Positions 27,002-34,688 of a stretch of DNA of 34,812 bases are shown piece by piece. Within the stretch, counting starts at the first letter, position 1. Each line of letters starts with the position of its first letter. This stretch comes from Dulcicalothrix desertica PCC 7102 (lineage in GTDB: Bacteria; Cyanobacteriota; Cyanobacteriia; Cyanobacteriales; Nostocaceae): assembly GCF_003991905.1 (NCBI RefSeq), contig NZ_RSCL01000045.1, positions 15,568 to 50,379 on the forward strand. The letters are read 5' to 3'. A program made the translations under genes and the position numbers. The notes below the pieces were generated by a model, which was given only the letters and a program-made list of their open reading frames with translations, was not told the DNA's origin and ran no database searches.

Positions 27002-27460
27002 TTATTTTTTGAATGAAATCAGGATTTTTTTGATTTTATTCACCTCTTGTTGAGTCGCTGTCTTTGTTTTGATGCCTAGTTTATAATTCACAGTTTTATC
27101 AATATCATTCCACCTTACTACAGGTTGTTCGTTACGCAAACCAGTGGAAACAAAATGGTCAACATATGAAATTTGCACTAATTTACCTTTTCTGAACTGA
27201 TAAAATGCATAAGTAATATCACCAGAACTAGCTCGTATAAATATTGGTCTACCTGAAACAGCACAAAGTTCATATTTGACTTTGTTATTATCTTCGGTTA
27301 CTTCAAGTTTTTTTAGCGGGCATTTCTGTGGTGCTTTATCACCACTAAACTCTTGGAATTGCGTTTTTTTGAATTGATTGTAAGCTGCGCTAGCATTCGC
27401 TACTAATGGCATACCTACAACTAAACTAATACTCATCAAACTGCAAATAATTTTACGCAT
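27002..27460 (-). CDS. Secreted hypothetical protein, 152 residues
   Basis: It has a clear Sec signal peptide (KIICSLMSISLVVGMPLVANASA). The mature basic protein has two Cys (KCPLKKLEV and YELCAVSGRP) that could form a disulphide, and a central beta-rich part (DITYAFYQFRKGKLVQISYVD). GAGGAG lies just before ATG 27460. No family recognised. It lies between the inverted-repeat arms and is free of GGCGCC. Confidence 0.65.
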   Translation of the reverse strand: MRKIICSLMSISLVVGMPLVANASAAYNQFKKTQFQEFSGDKAPQKCPLKKLEVTEDNNKVKYELCAVSGRPIFIRASSGDITYAFYQFRKGKLVQISYVDHFVSTGLRNEQPVVRWNDIDKTVNYKLGIKTKTATQQEVNKIKKILISFKK

Positions 27461-27521
27461 AGCTCCTCACTTGAATTATTACCCGTGTTATTAATTTGAT
27501 AGATACATTGGTTAAAACTTA

Positions 27522-27740
27522 CTACATGTCAGTAATTAGCAATTCCGCAAAAGTAAAATTATGAACAGGCGCCACTGCTGGAGTTGTGACTTGTGGAACT
27601 GGCACCGCAGCTTCTTGGACTTGAGATGTAGTCGTAGTTGCGGTTGTAGTTTCTGTACCTGTGGAATTTTGACTTATATCTTGGTTCGTTTGAGAGCAAG
27701 CAACTATAGCAAGCAGCCCTAACATTAATATATTTTTCAT
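27522..27740 (-). CDS. Small putative lipoprotein
   Basis: 72 residues with a lipoprotein signal (KNILMLGLLAIVAC; lipobox IVAC, modified Cys at 15). The rest is low-complexity: a Thr-rich run (TGTETTTATTTTS) then Val/Pro-rich (VPVPQVTTPAVAPV). Probably a membrane-anchored, disordered protein. It lies 60 bases upstream of the secreted gene at 27460, same strand. Confidence 0.6.
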   Translation of the reverse strand: MKNILMLGLLAIVACSQTNQDISQNSTGTETTTATTTTSQVQEAAVPVPQVTTPAVAPVHNFTFAELLITDM

Positions 27741-27744
27741 ATTA

Positions 27745-27842
27745 AATTTTATGCGTATATTTACTTATGGCAGCATAGTAGCTTGATATGTAGTGGCTAG
27801 TTGGTGATTTGGATCAACGGCGCCAGTGTTTATGAATCACAT
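27745..27842 (+). repeat. Right arm of the ~95-bp inverted repeat
   Basis: Complementary to 25780-25876 (see that entry). It starts just upstream of the lipoprotein gene, so it may hold its promoter; the corresponding left arm precedes aqpZ in the same relation, which would give both outward-flanked genes a similar promoter. Confidence 0.85.
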
Positions 27843-27866
27843 GATTGTTGGCTGACAAAAACTGGC

Positions 27867-27911
27867 ATAACTCAAAAAATTCAAAAATAGTTCTGTAGTT
27901 TCGTTTTGTAG
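27867..27911 (+). repeat. Dispersed 45-bp repeat, copy 1
   Basis: TAACTCAAAAAATTC followed by AAAATAGTTCTGTAGTTTCG. Near-identical copies are at 28057-28101 and, more diverged, 32374-32418. Confidence 0.75.
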
Positions 27912-28056
27912 GTATGAAGAAACTTGTGTGAGGGCGCCAATACTTCAAGTATCCAGATGTCTAAGTATCTGAGTATCTGAAGATTGGTACCATTACTTAT
28001 GACGGCGCCATTCATATCAAAGGTTAACAACCTGCATTTTTAATAGAACCAACTCG

Positions 28057-28101
28057 GTAACTCAAAAAATTCAGAAATAGTTCTGTAGTTTCGTCTTATA
28101 G
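28057..28101 (+). repeat. Dispersed 45-bp repeat, copy 2
   Basis: Same as copy 1 with AGAAATAGTTC in the middle; it is followed by TCTTATAGATAGA, also seen after copy 3. Confidence 0.75.
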
Positions 28102-28150
28102 ATAGAAAGCAATCAAAAGGGCGCCTGCCTAAAACCCCCTAGCCCCCCTT

Positions 28151-28172
28151 AATAAATAAAGCTTTATTTATT
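28151..28172. repeat. Perfect 22-bp AT-rich palindrome
   Basis: Half site AATAAATAAAG followed by its complement. It follows a C-rich run (AACCCCCTAGCCCCCCTT). It may be a terminator or a protein site. Confidence 0.5.
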
Positions 28173-28282
28173 ATTGTTCCCAAGATTAAAAGCTAATCAC
28201 GCTGCTCTACCCAACTTTTTGTAATGACTATATCAAAGCGGCGCCAGTACCAAGCTGCATTAATAACTATATAAACATCAAA

Positions 28283-28327
28283 CGCGAACAATGTGCTTCT
28301 TTGATTTTTGAAAGCTCATTGTTCGCG
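28283..28327. terminator. Hairpin with 11-bp perfect arms
   Basis: CGCGAACAATG (28283-28293) pairs with CATTGTTCGCG (28317-28327), extended by GCTT/AAGC near the loop. ATTGTTTTT follows on the plus strand. It lies 10 bases past the stop of the gene scrap on the minus strand and would suit a bidirectional terminator. Confidence 0.6.
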
Positions 28328-28337
28328 ATTGTTTTTA

Positions 28338-28502
28338 CTACTGCTCCACAGTAATCATTTTATCACGCTTTACAGTAACTTTATACCTAACTTTACTTGA
28401 GTTAAGTTGTCTGCTGCGAACAATAATATAGTAAGTTCCTGGCGCCACTACTCCCTGCTCATCTTGCTTACCTTTCTTGGTCAATCCATAATCGAAGGCG
28501 CC
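28338..28502 (-). pseudogene. C-terminal scrap of a secreted (PPC-like) protein
   Basis: The minus strand reads GAFDYGLTKKGKQDEQ, then GVVAPGTYYIIVRSRQLNSS and KVRYKVTVKRDKMITVEQ before a stop at 28338. The pattern G-x-Y-x-I-x-V...Y-x-V-x-V resembles the last strands of bacterial pre-peptidase C-terminal type domains. There is no start; the frame hits a stop just upstream, and similarity begins at the GGCGCC at 28497. Confidence 0.5.
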
Positions 28503-29097
28503 TATCTATCAACGAATTAAAATAGCATTTTTATGTATCAATAATGGCTAACTATAAATATATTGCTATACAAATAAATTAGATAGAATTTAACTCAATT
28601 TACTGTATTAAGCTAATTTTGGGGGTACAGTATTATAAAGCGAAAAACTCGAACTAATAAAACAATAGAAAAAGAGAACAAATTAATATATCATAGATTA
28701 CTTGTAAAACATAACTAGCTTAGGGGTGTTGTTAGTATACTCTTTTGGGAATAAATTTATATAAGCCAAAAAACAATAGCACTACTAATAAAAGCCCAAT
28801 CATGATTAAAATGAAATGTAAAAAATTAACGTACTCAATATAAAAACATTATATTGCTTGATTGATATATTTCTCTAAAACTGTATAAATACTGAGAAAA
28901 TAAAGTGTATGCAAAATTTATTTGAATATACGTAACCAAAAGTTTCCATTTAAGAATTGCTGGGATAGGATGTTAAGCATAATTACACAAATCAAAAAAG
29001 ATTTCTCATATATCGCTTTATTGTTTGAGCTAGATTATGTCTAGTTTTCAATCATTGCGTAATTTAGAATTTGCAAACATCATTATTGTTGTGGAAA
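28503..29097. other. AT-rich spacer before the amine oxidase
   Basis: About 600 bases with no gene and no GGCGCC. A TACTGTA/TACAGTA inverted pair near 28599-28632 is the only structure noted; it might be an operator. Confidence 0.4.
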
Positions 29098-31047
29098 ATG
29101 TCAATTTACAAAAATTTTAATACCATTGGGGCTGCATCTGAAGCTAGTGAGTTTAACGGTAGTTCGTGGCAATTCTCATTTCCTAACACTGCTGATTTTA
29201 ATTTCAATTACTATAAACTACTAGAGTTTGCACAAGGTAATGCAATAGCTCAAAACAATAATCCGAATGCTCGCATTGCTATTATTGGTGCAGGCGTAGC
29301 AGGACTCCTTGCTGCTAGAGAGCTTTTCCGCAGTGGCTATACAAATATTGATATTTATGAAGCAAGCAATCGAATCGGTGGTAGACTTTACTCAATTCCG
29401 GCGCCAAACCAATACACAACCTTTGAAATGGGCGCCATGAGAATGCCTTTTTTTATAGAACCAGGTAGTGGTAATTGTGTTCTAGATTACTATTGCACTT
29501 TATTTGGAATTACAACACAACCTTTTCCTAATCCTGGTTCTGAAGCAATTGCTAGCACTGGAATTTATATTAATAATGGTAATGGACCTGACTCAAAAAA
29601 CGAATATTTAGAACCACGCTTAGATATTTGGTTAAAAAATGAACAACCCCCTAACCCACTTTTACAGATAATCCATTCTAAGTGGACTCACTTTGCTGAT
29701 ATGCTCATAAGAGAAGCGAAGAAACTCTACAACACGGATTTGTGGGAAGTCTTTTGGCATAGACTTGTTAATTATTACGGAGCGATGAGCTTTCAAGACT
29801 TAGTTTATAAAGATGCAATCTCTGAATATGACTCCTCAATACCTGGATACTTTGGTGGTCTAGGAATGACCGAACAAGAAGCGTGGAATTTTGATGTTAT
29901 CGGCGCCGGAGATGGAGGTTGGGGCGCCTTTTACGATATCTCTTGCTTATATCCAATCAGAACACTTTTATTTGGCTTTGCCACTAATCATCAATTGATT
30001 CAAGGCAAATTTGATCATGATGGTAACTTTGCACCTGGGCAACAATGGAATCAGCCAACTAAGGATAATTTAGGTAATCAGTTAGAATCACCACATTATT
30101 TAGGTGTACAATCACTTCCTGAAAGCCTTTTTTATGAGCCAGTTACTAGTCCCTTCGTTGATAATATTTCTCTTTATCAAGCAACACAACTTTATCCAGG
30201 CATCAATCTTTATACATCAAACAAAGTTAACACAATTGAGTATTTAGGTAAAAATAGTATTCAGATTGTTTCAGATAATATCACATCACACTACAACGCT
30301 GTTATTGTAACCGTGCCGACGTGGGCGTTAGAAATGGGTTGTGTTTTTAAAAACTTTGACTCTACTATGCTGGCACCATCCGTATCACTGAGTATCAAGA
30401 AATCTCATTGGATTACTAGCTGCAAAGTATTTTATCCTTTGAAACAAAGATACTGGGAACAGCCAAATTTAAATCCTAACAATGACCCAATTCCACAAGT
30501 CATTAGTACAGATACTTTTATCCGAGATGTATATGGTCTAGCAGTTACCACTAAATCCCATAATGACCCAGGAGTATTACTAGTCAGTTATACATGGGAA
30601 GACGACACTGTTAAATTACAAGCCTACCAGGATGATGCAACTTTAGCCGAAAAATGTTTATTAGAATTAGACAATATTTTGACGAACTCTAAAAATATTC
30701 AAATGCCAATTTCCCCTTATGTTGATACAAGTAAACCAGTAGTTATTCATTGGGAAAGACAACCTACTTATCATGGTTGTGCAAAGCTTTATCGAAAAAG
30801 AAGCTGGAACTTAGATTATCCCTTGTTAACATACAACCAACAACATAGTGCTGCTTCTGGTATTTATTTTGCTGGTGAAGCTTACTCTGTTGAGGGGGGA
30901 TGGACTGAACCTGCCTTAAGACAAGCGTTAGACGCAGTAATCCATATTGTGAAAAATACTAATGGAACATTTTTAAACGGTTTTGATTACGATGCAAATT
31001 ATCCACAGTACCCACAATGGGCGCCTTCTTACAAAAACCTTGATTGA
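29098..31047 (+). CDS. Flavin amine oxidase (L-amino-acid oxidase / tryptophan 2-monooxygenase-like)
   Basis: 649 residues. A FAD-binding Rossmann motif is at 61-69 (IIGAGVAG), with the ribose-binding Glu in DIYEAS (E88) and GGR at 94-96. The FEMGAMRMP motif is typical of the tryptophan monooxygenase and L-amino-acid oxidase branch. The C-terminal FAD loop is YFAGEAYSVEGGWTEPAL (590-607). It probably oxidises an amino acid or amine; the substrate is unknown. There is no signal peptide. ATG 29098 is preferred to TTG 29071. It appears complete and single-gene, followed by two hairpin repeats. GGCGCC is absent from 29929 to 31019. Confidence 0.8.
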   Translation: MSIYKNFNTIGAASEASEFNGSSWQFSFPNTADFNFNYYKLLEFAQGNAIAQNNNPNARIAIIGAGVAGLLAARELFRSGYTNIDIYEASNRIGGRLYSIPAPNQYTTFEMGAMRMPFFIEPGSGNCVLDYYCTLFGITTQPFPNPGSEAIASTGIYINNGNGPDSKNEYLEPRLDIWLKNEQPPNPLLQIIHSKWTHFADMLIREAKKLYNTDLWEVFWHRLVNYYGAMSFQDLVYKDAISEYDSSIPGYFGGLGMTEQEAWNFDVIGAGDGGWGAFYDISCLYPIRTLLFGFATNHQLIQGKFDHDGNFAPGQQWNQPTKDNLGNQLESPHYLGVQSLPESLFYEPVTSPFVDNISLYQATQLYPGINLYTSNKVNTIEYLGKNSIQIVSDNITSHYNAVIVTVPTWALEMGCVFKNFDSTMLAPSVSLSIKKSHWITSCKVFYPLKQRYWEQPNLNPNNDPIPQVISTDTFIRDVYGLAVTTKSHNDPGVLLVSYTWEDDTVKLQAYQDDATLAEKCLLELDNILTNSKNIQMPISPYVDTSKPVVIHWERQPTYHGCAKLYRKRSWNLDYPLLTYNQQHSAASGIYFAGEAYSVEGGWTEPALRQALDAVIHIVKNTNGTFLNGFDYDANYPQYPQWAPSYKNLD

Positions 31048-31068
31048 ACCGGCTCCGAATTAAAAAGT

Positions 31069-31144
31069 ACTTATGTTCGCAGTACTCAGGCGCCATAAAT
31101 TAATTAGGGTATTTCGGGCATTTATAGGCACATAAACGCACCCT
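31069..31144 (+). repeat. Tandem hairpin repeat, unit 1
   Basis: The unit reads TACTTATGTTCGCAGTACTC, then GGCGCC, AAATTAATTAGGGT, a variable part and ACGCACCCTAA. TTAGGGT pairs with ACCCTAA. Unit 2 lies 114 bases on. Confidence 0.75.
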
Positions 31145-31182
31145 AACAAACTAACTAAGAGGCAGTACCAATAGTTTCAAGT

Positions 31183-31262
31183 ACTGATGTTCACAATTTC
31201 CAGGCGCCACAAATTAATTAGGGTGCATCCAAGGGCATTTATAAACACGTCAACGCACCCTA
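31183..31262 (+). repeat. Tandem hairpin repeat, unit 2
   Basis: The same layout as unit 1 with a longer stem (TTAGGGTGC/GCACCCTAA). The two may act as terminators for the oxidase gene. Confidence 0.75.
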
Positions 31263-31420
31263 ATACAACTCGATTTATTTGTTCAAACCCTTGATATAGT
31301 AACTCCGGTACTTACGTGAGTGGCGCCACTCAACAACGTAACAATATATTAATAGTCAGCAGTATATAAGTAATGCTACGATTAGTGCGACTATTTGATA
31401 CCGCAAATTAAATATCACGT

Positions 31421-31768
31421 ATGATTAACTTTAAGATTTGGTTAACAGCTTTACTTGTAATTAGTGGAGCGTGGGTAGCGTTTGAAAGCGGCGCCAAGGC
31501 TCAAAGTTCGGGAAGCATAACGATTGGGAACGCTAGCATTAGACAAAATGGAACTATCTCCAATGATTCAACTACCAACCCAATCATTCGTACTAATAAT
31601 ACTTCTGTTAATTCTACCAATTCAAACTCTAATGGTGGCAACATCATTGTTAACGCTGGCATCATATACCTCAATAGAGTATCTATCCCTGAGCCAAGTT
31701 TTGTAGGTGGCATATTCGCAATTGGTATTGCTGCTGCAGTTTCAAGACTCAAGCATAAACAAAAATAA
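31421..31768 (+). CDS. PEP-CTERM exported protein
   Basis: 115 residues with an N-terminal signal peptide (FKIWLTALLVISGAWVAF). The middle is Asn/Ser/Thr-rich, low-complexity and likely glycosylated or disordered. The C-terminal sorting signal is IPEPSFVGGIFAIGIAAAV followed by basic SRLKHKQK. PEP-CTERM proteins are processed by exosortase (XrtH/XrtA class), usually in exopolysaccharide-producing bacteria; the exosortase must be elsewhere. It stands alone. Confidence 0.82.
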   Translation: MINFKIWLTALLVISGAWVAFESGAKAQSSGSITIGNASIRQNGTISNDSTTNPIIRTNNTSVNSTNSNSNGGNIIVNAGIIYLNRVSIPEPSFVGGIFAIGIAAAVSRLKHKQK

Positions 31769-31893
31769 TGGATGTGCTAGTGCCTGAACTCTTATCTTGA
31801 ATAACAGAAGCTTCTATTATCGGCGCCTATAGTTTCCAAGTACTCAGGTATTTAAGTATCTAGATATTTGTTAGTGTTGGCGCCTGTAATCAG

Positions 31894-32241
31894 TTACATA
31901 CATCGACCTGTAATTTGTACAAAATCTATATCTAGCCTGGAGTACTTACGGTCAATGTAATTATGACGATGGAAGGTAGGCGCCAAAGCTATTAATTTAA
32001 CGGGTAAACTGTAATCTATCTGTTCCGCAAATGGTTTTAAGTCGAACAAATTATCATAGTAGCGGGTTAATTGTTGTACCACATACCTATCTTCGGTGTT
32101 CTTCAGTTCCAGTATAGACAATTGTTTATTGTATACAGCTAGGATATCGCAGAACTCCCCTTTAGCTGGATGTTGTCGCGCGACAGGTTTTAAATTAAAC
32201 AGTTGTTCTAAGTTTTCCCATACAAACTCATAAGCGTGCAT
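31894..32241 (-). CDS. PD-(D/E)XK-type nuclease-like protein, probably C-terminally truncated
   Basis: 115 residues from ATG 32241. MHAYEFVWENLEQLFNLKP, then RQHPAKGEFCDILAVYNK, LSILELKNTEDRYVVQQL and YYDNLFDLKPFAEQIDYSLP match a cyanobacterial family related to NucS/DUF91. The D...ELK spacing of a restriction-nuclease fold is kept (CDILAV...ILELK). Relatives, as I recall them, are longer, and this one ends soon after DFVQITGRCM, just before GGCGCC at 31879. It may be a truncated but still folded nuclease core. Confidence 0.68.
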   Translation of the reverse strand: MHAYEFVWENLEQLFNLKPVARQHPAKGEFCDILAVYNKQLSILELKNTEDRYVVQQLTRYYDNLFDLKPFAEQIDYSLPVKLIALAPTFHRHNYIDRKYSRLDIDFVQITGRCM

Positions 32242-32373
32242 ATTAGTCACGAGAACTCATAACCATTACCAGTTTTACGTAGAGCGGCGCCTGATAGCAT
32301 ATATATCATCACATAACTATATGTAAGTATAAGGGTGAAACGGGCGCCTACATTTTTTATCTTCCCAACCCCG

Positions 32374-32418
32374 TAACTCAAAAAATTCAGAAATTCTTCT
32401 CTAGAATCGTCTTATATA
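32374..32418 (+). repeat. Dispersed 45-bp repeat, copy 3
   Basis: GTAACTCAAAAAATTCAGAA as in copies 1 and 2, then TTCTTCTCTAGAATCGTCTT, more diverged. Confidence 0.65.
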
Positions 32419-32463
32419 TAGAGTGATACAGATGCTTGAGTACATAATGTATTGATAAGAGTT

Positions 32464-32520
32464 GGCGCCTATTGTTGGTTTGTGATTTTGATCAATGGTA
32501 TTTACGTTTGCAAATCACAT
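32464..32520 (+). repeat. Partial third relative of the inverted-repeat arm
   Basis: GTTGGTTTGTGATTTTGATC, then AATGG...AATCACAT aligns with GTTGGTGATTTGGATCAACG...AATCACAT at 27800-27842. It is diverged and lacks the left half. Confidence 0.5.
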
Positions 32521-32640
32521 ACTAATATCTACTTATATAAATTGAACAAAATGTAGAAAAATATGAGCGATTGTTTCCGTAACTGGAAAAACTTTGCATG
32601 TAGACATCGGTGTAAGCAACTACATTAAACAATTACAATT

Positions 32641-33153
32641 ATGCCTACTACATTTGCTACTCTTCAAGTTGGTTCTACAGGCGCCGCAGTTCGTGACTTA
32701 CAACAAGATTTAACAGTTCTCAAATATTATACAGGCGCCATTGATAGTGTGTTCGGCGCCAAAATGAAAGATGCTGTAGTTAAATTTCAACAACAAAGTG
32801 CAGTAAAAGTTGATGGTATTGTTGGTTATGAAACTGAAGCTGCAATTGAGCGTCAAGTATGGGTATTAAAGCGACCAGTGTTGAAGCAAGGTTCTACTGG
32901 ACAAGAAGTTAAAAATCTTCAGAATTTACTCAAAGAAGACCTTGAAATTGCTCATAGTGATTCTAGCTTTACCAACATTGATGGTATATTTGGTTCCAAT
33001 ACTAAAGCTGCTGTTATCAAATTTCAAAAAGACCGTCACCTAGCAGGTGATGGTGTAGTAGGCGCCGTTACTTGGATGGAATTGTCTTACGTTAAATCTT
33101 ATGATATGTCACCTGAGCAAATCGTTCTAAATGGTATCTTTACAAACGTTTAA
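32641..33153 (+). CDS. Protein with two peptidoglycan-binding domains
   Basis: 170 residues with two PG_binding_1 repeats: LQVGSTGAAVRDLQQDLTVL...IDSVFGAKMKDAVVKFQ...VDGIVG (8-64) and LKQGSTGQEVKNLQNLL...IDGIFGSNTKAAVIKFQ...GDGVVGAVTW (81-148). No catalytic domain and no signal peptide are present. In cyanobacteria such proteins can be exported by other means or attach to peptidoglycan as accessory factors. Four GGCGCC sites encode Gly-Ala in the repeats. Confidence 0.85.
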   Translation: MPTTFATLQVGSTGAAVRDLQQDLTVLKYYTGAIDSVFGAKMKDAVVKFQQQSAVKVDGIVGYETEAAIERQVWVLKRPVLKQGSTGQEVKNLQNLLKEDLEIAHSDSSFTNIDGIFGSNTKAAVIKFQKDRHLAGDGVVGAVTWMELSYVKSYDMSPEQIVLNGIFTNV

Positions 33154-33458
33154 TTTTTAATATATACGGTGTTACTAATCATATAATTAGTGGCGCCAAT
33201 TTTTAAACTTAGATTTTTGATAATTTTCATATTATTTGCACCTATATTAGGGGATGTGTAGTAATATACATCCTTTTTTTGTTGAGTACTCGAAGATATC
33301 GGCGCCTGTTCTTATGAATTCTGCTTACTCTATAATCACTTCTCCAACAAAAGTATGACCATGAATAGTTGGAGAAATAATCAATCACAATCCAAACTTT
33401 ATTCCGATGTATTCAACCAACCGAAATTCCTATTATGTACATATAGCAGCAAAACAAC

Positions 33459-33493
33459 ACTGCAATTCGCAGTTCGCAATTCGCAATTCGCAA
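33459..33493 (+). repeat. GCAATTC short tandem repeats
   Basis: About five heptamer units GCAATTC/GCAGTTC in tandem, a short tandemly repeated sequence type known from heterocystous cyanobacteria. An inverted, shorter set (TTGCGACTTGCGAATTG) lies just after the four-helix gene at 33952-33968, so the gene is flanked on both sides. Confidence 0.75.
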
Positions 33494-33572
33494 TTAAGAA
33501 ATAATTAAACAATTTATTAGTAAATTAGTTTTTTTTTGCGATATAATAATATTACGAGTTAGGTTGTTAATT

Positions 33573-33950
33573 ATGCAAAGAAATATTACTATTGCCGAAA
33601 AAACAAAATTATTTGCTATTAGAATAATCAAAGCTTGTGACTTTCTAGATGAAAAAGCAGGGGTCTGTAAAACATTATCAAAACAGTTGTTACGCAGCGG
33701 AACTAGTATTGGCGCTAATGTAAGAGAAGCACAATCCGTACAATCAGATAAAGATTTTCTCCATAAATTAGAAATTGCACTGAAGGAAGAAAGAGAAACA
33801 GAATACTGGTTAGAAATTTTGATAGAATCTGAATTAGTAGATAAAAATCTGTTTGAACCTCTTCTTCAAGAGAATAAAGAGATAGGAAAAATCTTAGTAA
33901 CTTCTACCCGCAAAATCAAAGAGAAAATTAATTCTAAAATTAGTAATTAA
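33573..33950 (+). CDS. Four-helix-bundle protein (23S rRNA intervening-sequence type)
   Basis: 125 residues from ATG 33573 (a TTG at 33564 is an alternative). It is wholly helical, with the family pattern KTKLFAIRIIKACDFLDEK, then LRSGTSIGANVREAQSVQS, LHKLEIALKEERETEYWLEI and a Lys-rich end. These proteins are encoded in 23S rRNA intervening sequences and as mobile-like cassettes in many bacteria; function is unknown. The flanking GCAATTC repeats in opposite orientation and the lack of GGCGCC (33307-34145) suggest an inserted cassette. Confidence 0.85.
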   Translation: MQRNITIAEKTKLFAIRIIKACDFLDEKAGVCKTLSKQLLRSGTSIGANVREAQSVQSDKDFLHKLEIALKEERETEYWLEILIESELVDKNLFEPLLQENKEIGKILVTSTRKIKEKINSKISN

Positions 33951-34133
33951 TTGCGACTTGCGAATTGTTGGGATGTCGGTGGGTTTACATCAGATGCAGG
34001 TAACAGCTTCTCTCAAAAGAACCTAGCTGTAGGTCAACAAACCTTCGCGGGTCCCGGTGGTAGCTATACTGCTTCTGTTACCAACCTTCAAGAAATATTC
34101 AGCAAAGCTGGTCAATCCATCGCTGCCAAATAA
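33951..34133 (+). pseudogene. C-terminal remnant of an unknown protein
   Basis: The frame opens inside the GCAATTC-type repeat and reads DVGGFTSDAGNSFSQKNLAV then GQQTFAGPGGSYTASVTNLQ and EIFSKAGQSIAAK. It looks like real protein but has no start codon of its own beyond a repeat-embedded TTG. It was probably cut by insertion of the four-helix cassette. No family recognised. Confidence 0.4.
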
Positions 34134-34340
34134 AAGTGAATTTAAGGCGCCCATCTAATATCTATTACATAGATGTACATAAAACTTATTGCTTGCTATT
34201 AAATAAATATCAGGCGCCTTGAATTTATTGAAAGTTGTGTGTTCTTTATTAACTAAAGGTGCTGTTCTAAAATTCAATACTAAAGTTAGGCGCCTGTTAT
34301 TATGTAGCTTGTGGTGAAGACTACATTTAGCAGGTGCCAA

Positions 34341-34430
34341 AACTTATATATTGACTAAATTGCTATATAGTTATTAAGCGCATAAAAGATTTTAAATTGT
34401 AAACGGAGTTTTCCCTGCTGAGTGGCACCA
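34341..34430 (+). repeat. 90-bp dispersed repeat, copy 2
   Basis: Matches 25474-25563 (see there). Ends in GGCACC instead of GGCGCC. Confidence 0.85.
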
Positions 34431-34464
34431 GTTCGTGTATCATTGTCACGGCGCCTTCCACTGT

Positions 34465-34555
34465 CAATACTGCTTGGTTAAGCTTTTTTTGGCATCATAA
34501 ACAACGACATTATAAGGGTTTCAGCCTATGCTATCTCTTTAACCGAGCAGTATTG
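34465..34555. mobile_element. 91-bp MITE-like element with 10-bp target duplication
   Basis: Terminal inverted repeats CAATACTGCTTGGTTAAG (34465-34482) and CTTTAACCGAGCAGTATTG (34537-34555) match except for one substitution and one extra base. The element is bracketed by exact direct repeats CTTCCACTGT at 34455-34464 and 34556-34565. There is no ORF. Target duplications of 9-12 bp occur in IS4-type elements, so a trans-acting transposase of that kind is possible. Confidence 0.75.
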
Positions 34556-34650
34556 CTTCCACTGTAACTGATTTGTTACTTATCATTTTTAGCACTATGA
34601 GGTACATGAGTACGACATTGTTTTAGGTTTGTAATTGCAAGAAAAACGTT

Positions 34651-34688
34651 CTGGGGTTGCCATGTTGCTTTGCCCCGTGCAACCCCAG
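34651..34688. terminator. Hairpin with perfect 10-bp GC-rich arms
   Basis: CTGGGGTTGC (34651-34660) pairs with GCAACCCCAG (34679-34688), 18-base loop. There is no T-run after it. It may be a terminator or a structured RNA. Confidence 0.45.

Noticed and set aside
31069-31262. Two spaced repeats that could suggest a CRISPR array
   Set aside because: Only two units, 114 bases apart, each with an internal hairpin and no uniform spacers or cas genes nearby.
31838-31870. AGTATCT-type microrepeats, also near 27948-27985 and 2630
   Set aside because: Short and irregular; not enough copies in a row to call a structured repeat.
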